Of a DNA stretch of 64,000 bases, positions 25,832-33,499 are shown piece by piece. This DNA is from Acidobacteriota bacterium (GTDB taxonomy: Bacteria > Acidobacteriota > UBA4820). The position numbers and the translations under genes were made by a program. The stretch is from positions 62,001-126,000 of the forward strand of contig JAKQCT010000065.1 of the NCBI GenBank assembly GCA_029559035.1, in the 5' to 3' direction. The notes under the pieces were generated by a model. That model was not told the DNA's origin and made no database searches. It was given only the letters and a program-made list of their open reading frames with translations. Position 1 is the first letter of the stretch, and each line of letters starts with the position of its first letter.

Positions 25832-26197
25832 ATGACCGGAAGAGAAAGCGGAAAAGGCGCGATCGGATTGATTATCTTCCTTATCTTCGTGGGGTTCGGG
25901 ATCTTTTTCCTTGTCAAGTACGTTCCCCTGAAAGTCAAGGCCAACGAGTTCCGGGACGAAATGAACAGGATCAACACGGATCCCGACATCAGGATGCGGA
26001 AGATGAACCAGGAGCAGGTCATGGATACGCTCCTCAAAAAAGCCCAGAGTCTGGATCTTCCCATTGATAAAGAACAGATAACCATCAGCAAGGACGGGGA
26101 CGTCTACAAGATAAGGGTGATCTTCACGGTGCCCGTCGATCTTAAAATAATGAAAATATACCAGAACTACGATTTCAAGGAACCGCGGGAACTTTGA
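25832..26197 (+). CDS. Small membrane-anchored protein of unknown function
   Basis: 121 residues: a short N-terminal tail, one transmembrane helix (about 10-30, AIGLIIFLIFVGFGIFFLV) and a soluble domain with two amphipathic segments (FRDEMNRINTDPDIRMRKM and VMDTLLKKAQSLDLPIDKEQ) followed by beta strands (ITISKDGDVYKIRVIFTVPV). The layout resembles DUF4845-like pilin-sized proteins, but the N-terminus is not a prepilin site. I do not recognise a specific family. It has its own likely promoter, and the deaminase gene begins eight bases after it. Confidence 0.7.
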   Translation: MTGRESGKGAIGLIIFLIFVGFGIFFLVKYVPLKVKANEFRDEMNRINTDPDIRMRKMNQEQVMDTLLKKAQSLDLPIDKEQITISKDGDVYKIRVIFTVPVDLKIMKIYQNYDFKEPREL

Positions 26198-26204
26198 TAG
26201 CGGA

Positions 26205-27140
26205 TTGAAGAAAAACCCCCTTATCGAACTTCATCTTCACCTCGAGGGATCGATTTATCCTTCGGACGCGGCGCACATCTCCGGGACGCCTGCGAGCCAG
26301 CTCGAACCTCTCTTCAGGCACGAGGATTTCAACGATTTCCTGAAACATTTCGGCAGGGTCGTTTCGCTGATGAGGAGCGGGGATGACCTTAGATGGCTGC
26401 TCGGAAGGCACCTGGAGAGGCTCAGGTCGCAGGGATGCGTGTACGCCGAGGTCAGGGTTTCCCCCTCGGTGTGGGAGCGGTTCGGGATAGAACCGAACGC
26501 AGCCATGAAAAAACTGCTCGAGATTGAGGTTCCGGGGATAGCACACTGTTTCATAGTGGAAGCGGTAAGGCACTGGGAGAGGCAACTCTCCGAGAGAGAC
26601 CTTGACCTGGCTTTGGAAATGAAGGGCAGGGTCAGGGGATTCGGCATCGGCGGCGACGAAGCTGCGGCACCCGTTTCAGGTTTTTGCTGGGCGGCGGAGG
26701 CATGCAGGAAGGACGGGATCGCGTTCATCCCCCACGCGGGAGAGGTTTGCGGGGCGGAAGAAGTAGCGGCAGCCCTGGAGATGGGCTCCAGGAGGATCGG
26801 ACACGGCATAAGGTCGGTCGATGACCCCGGGCTGTGCGAAAATCTTGCGGATGAGGGGATCCACCTTGAAGTATGCCCCACAAGCAATCTCCGGACCGGG
26901 GCGGTCAAAACCGGGGAAGTCCATCCGCTGCGTTTGCTCTGGGAAAGGAACGTCCCGTTCTCCGTTTCGACCGACGATCCCGGTCTTTTCCTAACAACGC
27001 TCGAGGACGAGATGGCCCTCGCCGCTTCCATCACGGGGTTCGGTGAAGCAGGCTCGGAAGTCGTCACTAAGGAAGCATTGAGAGTGTCGCTTCTGGAAAA
27101 AAACGAAAAGGATCGCCTGGGGACCATACTCTCCCTTTAA
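26205..27140 (+). CDS. Adenosine deaminase family protein
   Basis: 311 residues from TTG 26205; no ATG lies before the first motif. The metal-binding HLHLEGS is at about 10-16, FIPHAGE near 185, RIGHGI near 205 and STDDPGLF near 259, which together make the complete active site of the adenosine/AMP deaminase family (zinc ligands plus catalytic Glu and Asp). It hydrolyses the 6-amino group of a purine. Adenosine, adenine and aminodeoxyfutalosine deaminases look alike at this level, and I cannot choose between them. The weak start and close spacing suggest coupling to the membrane protein before it. Confidence 0.85.
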   Translation: MKKNPLIELHLHLEGSIYPSDAAHISGTPASQLEPLFRHEDFNDFLKHFGRVVSLMRSGDDLRWLLGRHLERLRSQGCVYAEVRVSPSVWERFGIEPNAAMKKLLEIEVPGIAHCFIVEAVRHWERQLSERDLDLALEMKGRVRGFGIGGDEAAAPVSGFCWAAEACRKDGIAFIPHAGEVCGAEEVAAALEMGSRRIGHGIRSVDDPGLCENLADEGIHLEVCPTSNLRTGAVKTGEVHPLRLLWERNVPFSVSTDDPGLFLTTLEDEMALAASITGFGEAGSEVVTKEALRVSLLEKNEKDRLGTILSL

Positions 27141-27202
27141 AGAAGTCCGTTCCTTCGCTTGAGAAAAATCCCCAAGGGTTATATCCTTTTACCGGAGGCT
27201 GG

Positions 27203-27937
27203 ATGCTCGATCCTAAACTTACTTCGGACCAACTGTGGACCGTTCTGGAAACAATACAGGGCGAAGATCTTTCCTGCATCCTCTCCCATCCCTCTGTCTC
27301 GGAGAAGCACATCGTCAAGCTTCTCGAGCGCCAGGACCTCGGGGAGGCCTTCCTCAAGAAAACGGCGCAGTCGCAGTGGATGAAGAATCCGCGCGTCCAG
27401 TTCTATTTCGTCAACCATCCGCAGGCGCCTCTAGCCGACGCCATGAACTTCGTCAAGTTCCTTTTCTGGCGCGACCTGAACCTCGTGCTGACCAACTTCC
27501 GGGTCGCAACCGAGGTCAGGCACGCGGCGGAGTCGATGCTGATCCAGAGGCTGCCGGCTCTCGCGACCGGCGAGAAAATAACACTGGCAAGGCTCGCCGC
27601 GGGGCAGGTGCTCAAGATGCTCAGGCTCGAGAAGGACCCGCGCGTGGTGCAGGGCCTTCTGGAAAACCCGAGGATAACGGAGGACGACGTCCTCTTCCTG
27701 GTCAACCAGCCAAGGACCCCGGCTCCGGTTCTCGAGCAGGTGGCCAGAGATCCGAAATGGTCATCCAGAAGGGAGGTGAGGATAGCTCTTCTCAGGAACG
27801 GTTCCACGCCGCTCTCGCTCGCGGTGACATTTATCAGCAACCTTAGCCTTACTGAACTCAGGACGCTCCTTTCAGACCCCAAGGTCCCTCTTTCCATCCG
27901 CAGGATGATAGAGACGAGAGTGGGAGTGAGAAGATGA
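27203..27937 (+). CDS. Helical-repeat protein of unknown function, paralog of the 28.8-kb gene
   Basis: 244 residues without signal or membrane segment (GGAGG at 27194-27198). It is made of short helical repeats with a recurring N-P-x-[IT]-[TP] turn: LLENPRITEDDVLFLVNQPR, NGSTPLSLAVTFISNLSLTE and LLSDPKVPLSIRRMIETRV. The second half (about 125-240) lines up with the last 140 residues of the protein encoded at 28773. The fold is probably HEAT/LRV-like and serves protein contacts. It overlaps the RodZ-like gene by four bases (ATGA), so the three genes are coupled. No enzymatic motif is visible. Confidence 0.8.
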   Translation: MLDPKLTSDQLWTVLETIQGEDLSCILSHPSVSEKHIVKLLERQDLGEAFLKKTAQSQWMKNPRVQFYFVNHPQAPLADAMNFVKFLFWRDLNLVLTNFRVATEVRHAAESMLIQRLPALATGEKITLARLAAGQVLKMLRLEKDPRVVQGLLENPRITEDDVLFLVNQPRTPAPVLEQVARDPKWSSRREVRIALLRNGSTPLSLAVTFISNLSLTELRTLLSDPKVPLSIRRMIETRVGVRR

Positions 27938-28776
27938 ACGACGGTCTGAAGGCTTTCGGCAGAAGGCTCAAGGAACTGGCGGACGAGAAAGGGGTTCCGG
28001 TCGAGGAGCTTTCGAAGGCTACCAAGATCAGGGCCTTCTTCATAGAATCGATTTTCCGCGGGCGCAGGGAAGACCTTCCCGACGACATCTTCGTGGTGGG
28101 GTACGTGAAAGCGCTTCTCGACCACCTTCGCGTTGATCCGGGCCCCTGGATTGAAGAGTACAGGGCGCTGACGAAGCCGGAGCCGCTTGCGGAGCAGGAT
28201 CCTCGGGAATCCTCGTTCACGCCCGTTCCTCCGATCCGCACCGGAAGCCATCTCATAATGTGGACTCTTCTGGTACTGGCGATCCTGGCCTGCTCGGGGA
28301 TTTACCTGTTCAGGATCTCGCCGGCGGACATCAGGGGAAGGCTGCTCGGGAGCCATGCAGGATCGCCGGATCCCGCGAAAACGGCGGCGGCGCTTGAGTC
28401 GGTTCCAGGGAAAAAAGGCCACGATAGCGGCGCGTCGGTCCTGCCCCCGCCTGCTGCGGAGAAAGAGCGCGAAGGCGAAGCAGCGCCCGTCGCGGGCCGC
28501 GAGAAGAAAATCGTAACCGCCGATGAAAACCTGCGCGGCCTGCTGATCAGAGCGTCAGCCCCCTGCTGGATAGAGCTGAAAGGGGACGGCGGCCGGGTCC
28601 TTCTAAAAAGAGAAGTAGCCGGAGGTGAATCTCTCGTTTTCCCCGGCAGAAAATTCGTCATCTCCGTAGGGGATTCTTCAGCGGTCGACGTCGTGTTCGA
28701 CGGTAAAGCGGTTGAGATAGAAAAAGCTCCGGGTAAAGTTATCAGGAACGTCGAATTAGGAGGGGGAGCCGAGTGA
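27934..28776 (+). CDS. RodZ-like protein: HTH domain, one membrane helix, periplasmic domain
   Basis: 280 residues. An N-terminal Xre-like helix-turn-helix (about 5-75: FGRRLKELADEKGVPVEELS, then ATKIRAFFIESI) resembles the RodZ cytoplasmic domain that binds MreB. A transmembrane helix follows at about 107-127 (LIMWTLLVLAILACSGIYLF), then a low-complexity linker, and a DUF4115-like beta domain (about 195-275: LIRASAPCWIELKGDGGRVL). RodZ organises the rod-shape cell-wall machinery. Here no mre genes are nearby; instead the gene sits between two helical-repeat paralogs with four-base overlaps on both sides, which suggests a different or added role. Confidence 0.8.
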   Translation: MNDGLKAFGRRLKELADEKGVPVEELSKATKIRAFFIESIFRGRREDLPDDIFVVGYVKALLDHLRVDPGPWIEEYRALTKPEPLAEQDPRESSFTPVPPIRTGSHLIMWTLLVLAILACSGIYLFRISPADIRGRLLGSHAGSPDPAKTAAALESVPGKKGHDSGASVLPPPAAEKEREGEAAPVAGREKKIVTADENLRGLLIRASAPCWIELKGDGGRVLLKREVAGGESLVFPGRKFVISVGDSSAVDVVFDGKAVEIEKAPGKVIRNVELGGGAE

Positions 28777-29957
28777 GCCATCCGATAGTTGAACAGATCC
28801 TCGCGGGAAAAGCCGCGCCGATGGTCAAGCAGGCGGCGGCCAAGGGAGCCCTGCCCATACCGAGGGAAGACCTCCTCGAGCTTTGGGGGTGCCTCAGGAA
28901 CGACCCCGACCCCGCCATAAAGACCCTCTCGCGCGAGAACCTCGCAGCGGTAAAGATAGAAGAGTGGATCGAGGTGCTCCAGGCCCACGCCTTCCGCGAG
29001 GCTTTCTTTGAATTCGCTGTCAAGGTGCTGGCGAAGGACGCGAGGGCCGCCATGGCTCTCCTGAGGAACAGGTCACTGCCCGATGGTGCCGTGGTCGAAC
29101 TGGCAAAGAATTCGTCGCCGCAGATAACGGACCTTATCCTCGACGGCCAGGCGAGGCTCATCGAATGCCCTTCGATAGTCGTATCCATGCTTGAAAACCC
29201 GCAGATCAATTCAACGCAGGGCAGAAGGATATTCGACCTCGCCGAGCAGTTCTTCAGGAACGACCCGGTGATCCCGGCGCTTGTAGAGAAAAAACTGGGA
29301 ATGAAGGTGTCGATAGATGAGGCCAGGGAGGCAAGGCGCGAACCGCCTCCCGTGGTCGTCGCTGAGGCAATGAAAAAAGCTCCGGAGGCGGAGAAAGAGG
29401 AACTCCCGCCTGAAGCCCCCGCGGAGGCTCCCGCGCCGGGCGAAGCCGCGCCTTCCGAAGAAGAGGGCGGAGAAGAGCTTCCTCCCGAAGCTTTGAAGGA
29501 GACTTTGGAGGAGGAAGAAGTCAAGAACCTCTACCAGAAGATACTGACCATGAGCGTCCCGAAAAAGGTCGAACTGGCGCTGAAAGGAAACAAAGAGGCG
29601 AGGGGCCTCCTGATAAGGGACTCGAACAAGGTGGTGCAGGAATCAGTAATCAATTCCCCCAAAATAACGGAACAGGAGATCGAAACGATCGCCAGAATGA
29701 GGAACGTGCCCGAGGAGATACTCAGGAAAATATCGAGGATGGGCGAGTTCATGAAGAAATACCCGGTGATGAAAGCGCTGGCGACCAACCCTAGGACTCC
29801 GCTCGCGGTGACAATACCTCTCCTCTCCAGGTTCACGGAACTTGACATGAAATTCCTGCTCAAGGACAAGAACGTTTCGGAAGCTTTGAGAAGAGAAGCC
29901 AAGAAGATCTGGGAGGCGAAAACCGCCAAGAAGAATGTAGGATTCAAGAAACACTGA
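28773..29957 (+). CDS. Helical-repeat protein with acidic insert, paralog of the 27.2-kb gene
   Basis: 394 residues from GTG 28773, which overlaps the RodZ-like stop (GTGA). An N-terminal helical-repeat region (about 1-180, with MLENPQINSTQGRRIFDLAE) is followed by an E/P/A-rich linker (about 190-245) and a second repeat region (about 250-385) with VINSPKITEQEIETIARMRN and ALATNPRTPLAVTIPLLSR. The latter matches the 27.2-kb protein in order and spacing. There is no signal, membrane helix or catalytic motif. It looks like a cytoplasmic scaffold that may bind the RodZ-like protein's cytoplasmic side; that role is inferred. Confidence 0.8.
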   Translation: MSHPIVEQILAGKAAPMVKQAAAKGALPIPREDLLELWGCLRNDPDPAIKTLSRENLAAVKIEEWIEVLQAHAFREAFFEFAVKVLAKDARAAMALLRNRSLPDGAVVELAKNSSPQITDLILDGQARLIECPSIVVSMLENPQINSTQGRRIFDLAEQFFRNDPVIPALVEKKLGMKVSIDEAREARREPPPVVVAEAMKKAPEAEKEELPPEAPAEAPAPGEAAPSEEEGGEELPPEALKETLEEEEVKNLYQKILTMSVPKKVELALKGNKEARGLLIRDSNKVVQESVINSPKITEQEIETIARMRNVPEEILRKISRMGEFMKKYPVMKALATNPRTPLAVTIPLLSRFTELDMKFLLKDKNVSEALRREAKKIWEAKTAKKNVGFKKH

Positions 29958-29996
29958 CAGCTTGAAATAGGGATGCAGTTCCTGTAAAATCCAAGA

Positions 29997-30662
29997 ATGG
30001 CCATGAACTTTTACGAAATATTGGGAATACCCGTCACGACCAGCCAGGCCGACCTGCAGAAGGTCTACCGGAAGCTCGTGATGGAGAATCATCCCGACAG
30101 GTTCAAGGACCCCGCGGAGAAAGCGGAGGCCGAGCGCCGCCTGAAGGACATCACCGAAGCTTACAACACCCTCTCGAACGGGAAGCTCAGGCTCGAGTAC
30201 GACAGGTCTGTCCAGGCCCCCAGGGCTCCGGAAAAGAGCCCACAGGAGAAAGCGAGGGAGATATTCTTCGAGGCGATGGAATATTACAAGAAAGGGGACA
30301 TGAAGGCAGCCCAGTCGCTCTTCGCCTTCGTGGTGAAGTCCGACCCGGGAAACCTCGCCGCCAAGTTCCACGGAGGGATCGCTAAAGCCCATACCCCCCT
30401 TACGAGGGTTGACGGGGCCCGCGAGGCGGAGGCGTCTCTGAAAGCGGATCCCTACCACCCCGATTGGTTCCTGGAGTATGCCAAGCTGCTTAAAGCGTTC
30501 GGGCAGGACCTCAGGGCAAGAAAGGTCGCGGAGGAGGGGCTGAAGGCGAACCCCGGCGATTACAGGCTGGAAGAGTTCCTCGCCTCGGGCGCCGCGGAAC
30601 CAAAAGAAGAAAAGCCTTCAGGCAAAGGCGGCGTCTTCGGCATTTTCGGTAAGAAACCGTGA
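29997..30662 (+). CDS. DnaJ-domain protein with TPR-like C-terminus
   Basis: 221 residues. The J domain lies at about 4-70: FYEILGIPVTTSQADLQKVY, then the HPD tripeptide in NHPDRF, then AYNTLSNGKLRLEYDR. HPD is intact, so it can stimulate an Hsp70 partner. The C-terminal half (about 85-205) has TPR-like helices (EYYKKGDMKAAQSLFAFVVK, PDWFLEYAKLLKAFGQDLRA). It lacks the zinc and substrate domains of canonical DnaJ, so it is a specialised co-chaperone. It ends overlapping the phosphatase gene by four bases. ATG 29997 or 30003; neither has a strong ribosome site. Confidence 0.88.
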   Translation: MAMNFYEILGIPVTTSQADLQKVYRKLVMENHPDRFKDPAEKAEAERRLKDITEAYNTLSNGKLRLEYDRSVQAPRAPEKSPQEKAREIFFEAMEYYKKGDMKAAQSLFAFVVKSDPGNLAAKFHGGIAKAHTPLTRVDGAREAEASLKADPYHPDWFLEYAKLLKAFGQDLRARKVAEEGLKANPGDYRLEEFLASGAAEPKEEKPSGKGGVFGIFGKKP

Positions 30663-31423
30663 CGAGGGTTGAGTTCTCAGCTCTCACCGATACTGGGATA
30701 AAAAGGACGAACAACGAGGATTCCTTCCTGGTCATGGAATCCAAGAACCTCTACGCGGTCGCCGACGGGATGGGCGGCCACTCGAGCGGCGAGATAGCCT
30801 CCAAGATCGCAGTTGAGACCATCTCGGATTTCTTCAGGAATTCCGAGATATCGGAGGACAGCACCTGGCCGTACGCATACGACGACAACATATCCTTCGA
30901 GGGCAACAAGCTGAAGACGGCTGTCGCCGTGGCCAACGAGAAGATTCAGGAATACGCCTCCGAACACCCCGAATCGAGGGGCATGGGAACTACCGTAGTG
31001 GCCGTGCTCGTCCTGGACTCACGGCTGATCCTCTGCCATGTCGGAGACAGCAGGTGCTACCTGCTCAGGGACGGAAAGCTCAGCCTGGTGACATCGGACC
31101 ATTCCTGGGTCAACGAACAGGTCAAGCTGGGATTCCTGACGGAAGAGGAGGCGCAGAAGCACCCATTCCGCAACGTGATAACGAAAGCCCTCGGGACCAA
31201 GGGCGAAGCCACCGCAGAGATCAACGAAACCGAAGGCAGGTCGGGCGACCTGCTTCTTCTCTGCACCGACGGCCTGAACAGCATGATCCCCGACAGCGAG
31301 ATCGCGAAGATCGTCTCGAAGGACACCGGCCTCGATGAAAAAGCCAGGAGCCTCATCGACGCGGCCAACAACGCCGGCGGCGAAGACAACATCACCCTCG
31401 TCCTCCTGAAGATAGTTCAATAA
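30659..31423 (+). CDS. PP2C-type serine/threonine phosphatase
   Basis: 254 residues from GTG 30659 (GTGA overlap). All PP2C motifs are seen: NNEDSFLV, AVADGMGGHSSGE (metal-binding Asp), MGTTVVAVLV, CHVGDSRCYLLRDG, LLLCTDGLNSM and GGEDNITLVLL. The protein is compact, soluble and of PrpC/Stp1 length, so it should dephosphorylate Ser/Thr-phosphorylated proteins using Mn or Mg. No Ser/Thr kinase gene is adjacent. It ends the plus-strand operon; across the convergent junction lie the STAS and RsbW-like genes, whose phosphorylated STAS protein is a plausible substrate (inference). Confidence 0.95.
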   Translation: MTRVEFSALTDTGIKRTNNEDSFLVMESKNLYAVADGMGGHSSGEIASKIAVETISDFFRNSEISEDSTWPYAYDDNISFEGNKLKTAVAVANEKIQEYASEHPESRGMGTTVVAVLVLDSRLILCHVGDSRCYLLRDGKLSLVTSDHSWVNEQVKLGFLTEEEAQKHPFRNVITKALGTKGEATAEINETEGRSGDLLLLCTDGLNSMIPDSEIAKIVSKDTGLDEKARSLIDAANNAGGEDNITLVLLKIVQ

Positions 31424-31480
31424 CCTTTGATCTAAGAATCCTTAGTCACAATAGATAGCTTTTCCCGCTTGGTCCGCCCG

Positions 31481-32365
31481 TCACCCCGTGACGAACGGCA
31501 GGGGATGGAAGCTCATGATGAAGATCATTAGGGAGGCGAAGGCGAGAAGCCGCTGTTTCCTTCCCGGAGGGAGCTCGTCTGAGATCGTGGGCGGGTGGTT
31601 GAATCCGAGGATGAAGAAAAGCACTGCCCAGACCAGGAAGTGGAGGCCGAACGGGGTCATGAGGAGGAACGCCGCGGCGATGGCGCGGCTTATCTTTCCG
31701 TGGCCGCCCCTGAATACTCCATAGAGGATGTGTCCGCCGTCGAGCTGTCCCACGGGGAGCAGGTTGAGCCCCTGTATGAAGAATCCGATCCAGGCCGAGG
31801 CGATGACCGGGTTCTCGAAGAGCATTCCTTCCATTTCGAAGGTCCCGGTGAACAGGCTCCTTGTCAGCGCGAAGCCGAGGGGATACCTAATGTTGAAGCC
31901 GAAGTCGGTCGGAAGCCTGTAACCTGCTGAAAGCAGAATGTAACCCGCGGCCGCGGCGAGCAGGGACGCCGTGAAGCCGAAAACCGGACCCATCGCCCCC
32001 ATCTCGATGAGGGCGTTCCTCGAGGGGATCGGGCTCTTGATCCTGATGAACGCGCCGAAGGTCCCGAGCGTCAAGTAAGGAGGACCCGGTATGAAGTAGG
32101 GCATGGTCACCCGCATCCCGTGCTTCCAGCCGGCTGCAAGATGGCCCAATTCGTGAGAGGCGATTAAAAAGAGAAGGGACAGGGCGTAGGGAAAGCCTTG
32201 GAGCAGAAAAGAGGGGCTCTGCCTTATCAGGCCGAGCCCCTCTGAAATATCAGAGCCGTCGGGGTGAAGGCCGATCCCCGTCATTACCGTCGCGGCGAAG
32301 GTTACGATGAAGAGGAGCCAGTGGCTCAGCTTCAGCCCTTCGGCCGTTCTGGGACGGGGTATCAA
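31481..32365 (-). CDS. Site-2-protease-like zinc metalloprotease (M50, EGY-type)
   Basis: 294 residues with several membrane helices. The zinc site is SHELGHLAAGWKHGM (HExxH as HELGH, about 67-71), and the third ligand lies in NLLPVGQLDGGHILYG (about 220). GTFGAFIRIKSPIPSRNALI plus EMGAMGPVFGF are signatures of the EGY1/FtsH-less S2P branch. It cuts membrane proteins within the bilayer. The start is TTG 32365 overlapping the HU-like stop (TTGA); no better start lies before the first helix. It is the last gene of a minus-strand run. Confidence 0.88.
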   Translation of the reverse strand: MIPRPRTAEGLKLSHWLLFIVTFAATVMTGIGLHPDGSDISEGLGLIRQSPSFLLQGFPYALSLLFLIASHELGHLAAGWKHGMRVTMPYFIPGPPYLTLGTFGAFIRIKSPIPSRNALIEMGAMGPVFGFTASLLAAAAGYILLSAGYRLPTDFGFNIRYPLGFALTRSLFTGTFEMEGMLFENPVIASAWIGFFIQGLNLLPVGQLDGGHILYGVFRGGHGKISRAIAAAFLLMTPFGLHFLVWAVLFFILGFNHPPTISDELPPGRKQRLLAFASLMIFIMSFHPLPFVTG

Positions 32366-32625
32366 ACGAAGAATCTGCTGGACGGCTTGAACTTTATCGT
32401 CTTACCCGACTTGATCGGGACGGTCTCGCCGGTCTTGAGGTTCCTGCCGACGCCTTTTTTTCTTTCCTTGACGCGGAAGATGCCGAACCCGCGGAACTCG
32501 ACTTTTTCGTTCTTCTGGAGCGCTTCTTTCACGCATTCGAACACGAGGTCGACCGACTCCTGCACTTTCTGCCTCGGGAACCCCGTCTTGTTCTGCACTT
32601 CGTCAACTATGTCTGCCTTGACCAT
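32362..32625 (-). CDS. HU/IHF-family DNA-binding protein
   Basis: 87 residues. MVKADIVDEVQNKTGFPRQK leads into the two N-terminal helices, VEFRGFGIFRVKERKKGVGR is the beta-saddle region, and NLKTGETVPIKSGKTIKFKP is the DNA-binding arm and C-terminus. It would bend and compact DNA as a dimer. The ribosome site is GGAGG just upstream of ATG 32625. HU and IHF subunits cannot be separated with certainty; the Arg-rich arm is IHF-like. The following protease gene overlaps it. Confidence 0.93.
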   Translation of the reverse strand: MVKADIVDEVQNKTGFPRQKVQESVDLVFECVKEALQKNEKVEFRGFGIFRVKERKKGVGRNLKTGETVPIKSGKTIKFKPSSRFFV

Positions 32626-32647
32626 TATTCCTCCCGGTGTGTGCCTG

Positions 32648-32983
32648 TCAGAATGATTTCACTGCGTCGTCGGCCGAATCGAACGTTTCGAAGACCGATG
32701 AAAGCCTGGTGATGTCAAGAAGGTCGTCTATCTTCTTGGTCAGATTGGCGAGCTTCACCTGCGCCCCGTGGCGCCTCGCGCTCGTGTAGGCCGCTACGAG
32801 CTCGCCCAGCCCCGCCGAGTCGATGAACGACACTTCGCCGAGGTCGAGGACGATCTTCTTCTTGCCCTTGTCCAACTGCTCGAGGAGCTTGTCGCGCATC
32901 TTGATGTCGCCGCTCCCCAGGGTTATCCTTCCGCCGATGTTCATCAAAGTTACATCGCCTTTTTCCAGAACTTCGAATTTCAT
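32648..32983 (-). CDS. STAS-domain anti-sigma factor antagonist (SpoIIAA/RsbV-like)
   Basis: 111 residues that are all STAS domain. The phosphorylation loop reads VSFIDSAGLGELVAAYTSAR with the conserved serine (DSAGLGEL, about 56-63), and GDVTLMNIGGRITLGSG is the first half. In the partner-switch model the unphosphorylated form binds an RsbW-type kinase and frees a sigma factor. The RsbW-like kinase is encoded 17 bases upstream in the same direction, supporting the pairing. AGGAGG precedes ATG 32983. Confidence 0.93.
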   Translation of the reverse strand: MKFEVLEKGDVTLMNIGGRITLGSGDIKMRDKLLEQLDKGKKKIVLDLGEVSFIDSAGLGELVAAYTSARRHGAQVKLANLTKKIDDLLDITRLSSVFETFDSADDAVKSF

Positions 32984-33000
32984 TTTATCCTCCTAGTGTC

Positions 33001-33435
33001 TTAACTTTTCCCTTTGACTATCAGAAGCTCTATTCCGAACCCCTTCGGGTTCCTGCATGTGAACCTTACGTCGTCCACGAACTGGCGGATCAGGAATATG
33101 CCCCTGCCGTGAGGCCTCAGCAGGTTCTCTTCCTTGGTGGGGTCGGGCAGGTTGCCGATGTCGAACCCTTCCCCTTCGTCCCATATCCTGATCATTGCGG
33201 TTCCGCCTTCCTCACCGGCCTCCATTTCTATCTCGACGGTCTTGGACGGGTCCTGCTTGTTTCCGTAAAGGATGGCGTTGTTCACCGCCTCGCGGATCGA
33301 CAGGGCGATCCAGTCGGCCCTGTCAGGCGATATCCCGGCGCTCTTTACGAAAAGGCGGAAATACTCGTCGACCGTATCCGTAATTTCCAGCCGGGACGCC
33401 ACCTGCAATATTATCTGTTTCAAGCCACCGGACAA
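33001..33435 (-). CDS. RsbW-like serine kinase / anti-sigma factor
   Basis: 144 residues from TTG 33435, chosen because GGAGG lies at 33441-33445, five bases upstream; a longer frame to 33618 would run into the acyltransferase gene. The GHKL ATPase motifs are seen in SIREAVNNAILYGNK (N box), IWDEGEGFDIGNLPDP (G1) and RPHGRGIFLIRQFVDDVRF (G2). It would phosphorylate the STAS protein and hold a sigma factor or other partner. No sigma gene is present in the window, so the target is unknown. Confidence 0.9.
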   Translation of the reverse strand: MSGGLKQIILQVASRLEITDTVDEYFRLFVKSAGISPDRADWIALSIREAVNNAILYGNKQDPSKTVEIEMEAGEEGGTAMIRIWDEGEGFDIGNLPDPTKEENLLRPHGRGIFLIRQFVDDVRFTCRNPKGFGIELLIVKGKS

Positions 33436-33499
33436 AACTGCCTCCGAAAAACCTAATTCTACTGGAAAACCGGCCAAAATAAAAGCGCCTCTTTCCGTT

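Noticed and set aside
32648..33435. A sigma factor or SpoIIE-type phosphatase as part of the STAS/RsbW set
   Set aside because: No frame in the neighbourhood shows sigma-70 region 2/4 motifs or a SpoIIE domain; only the PrpC-like PP2C is present.
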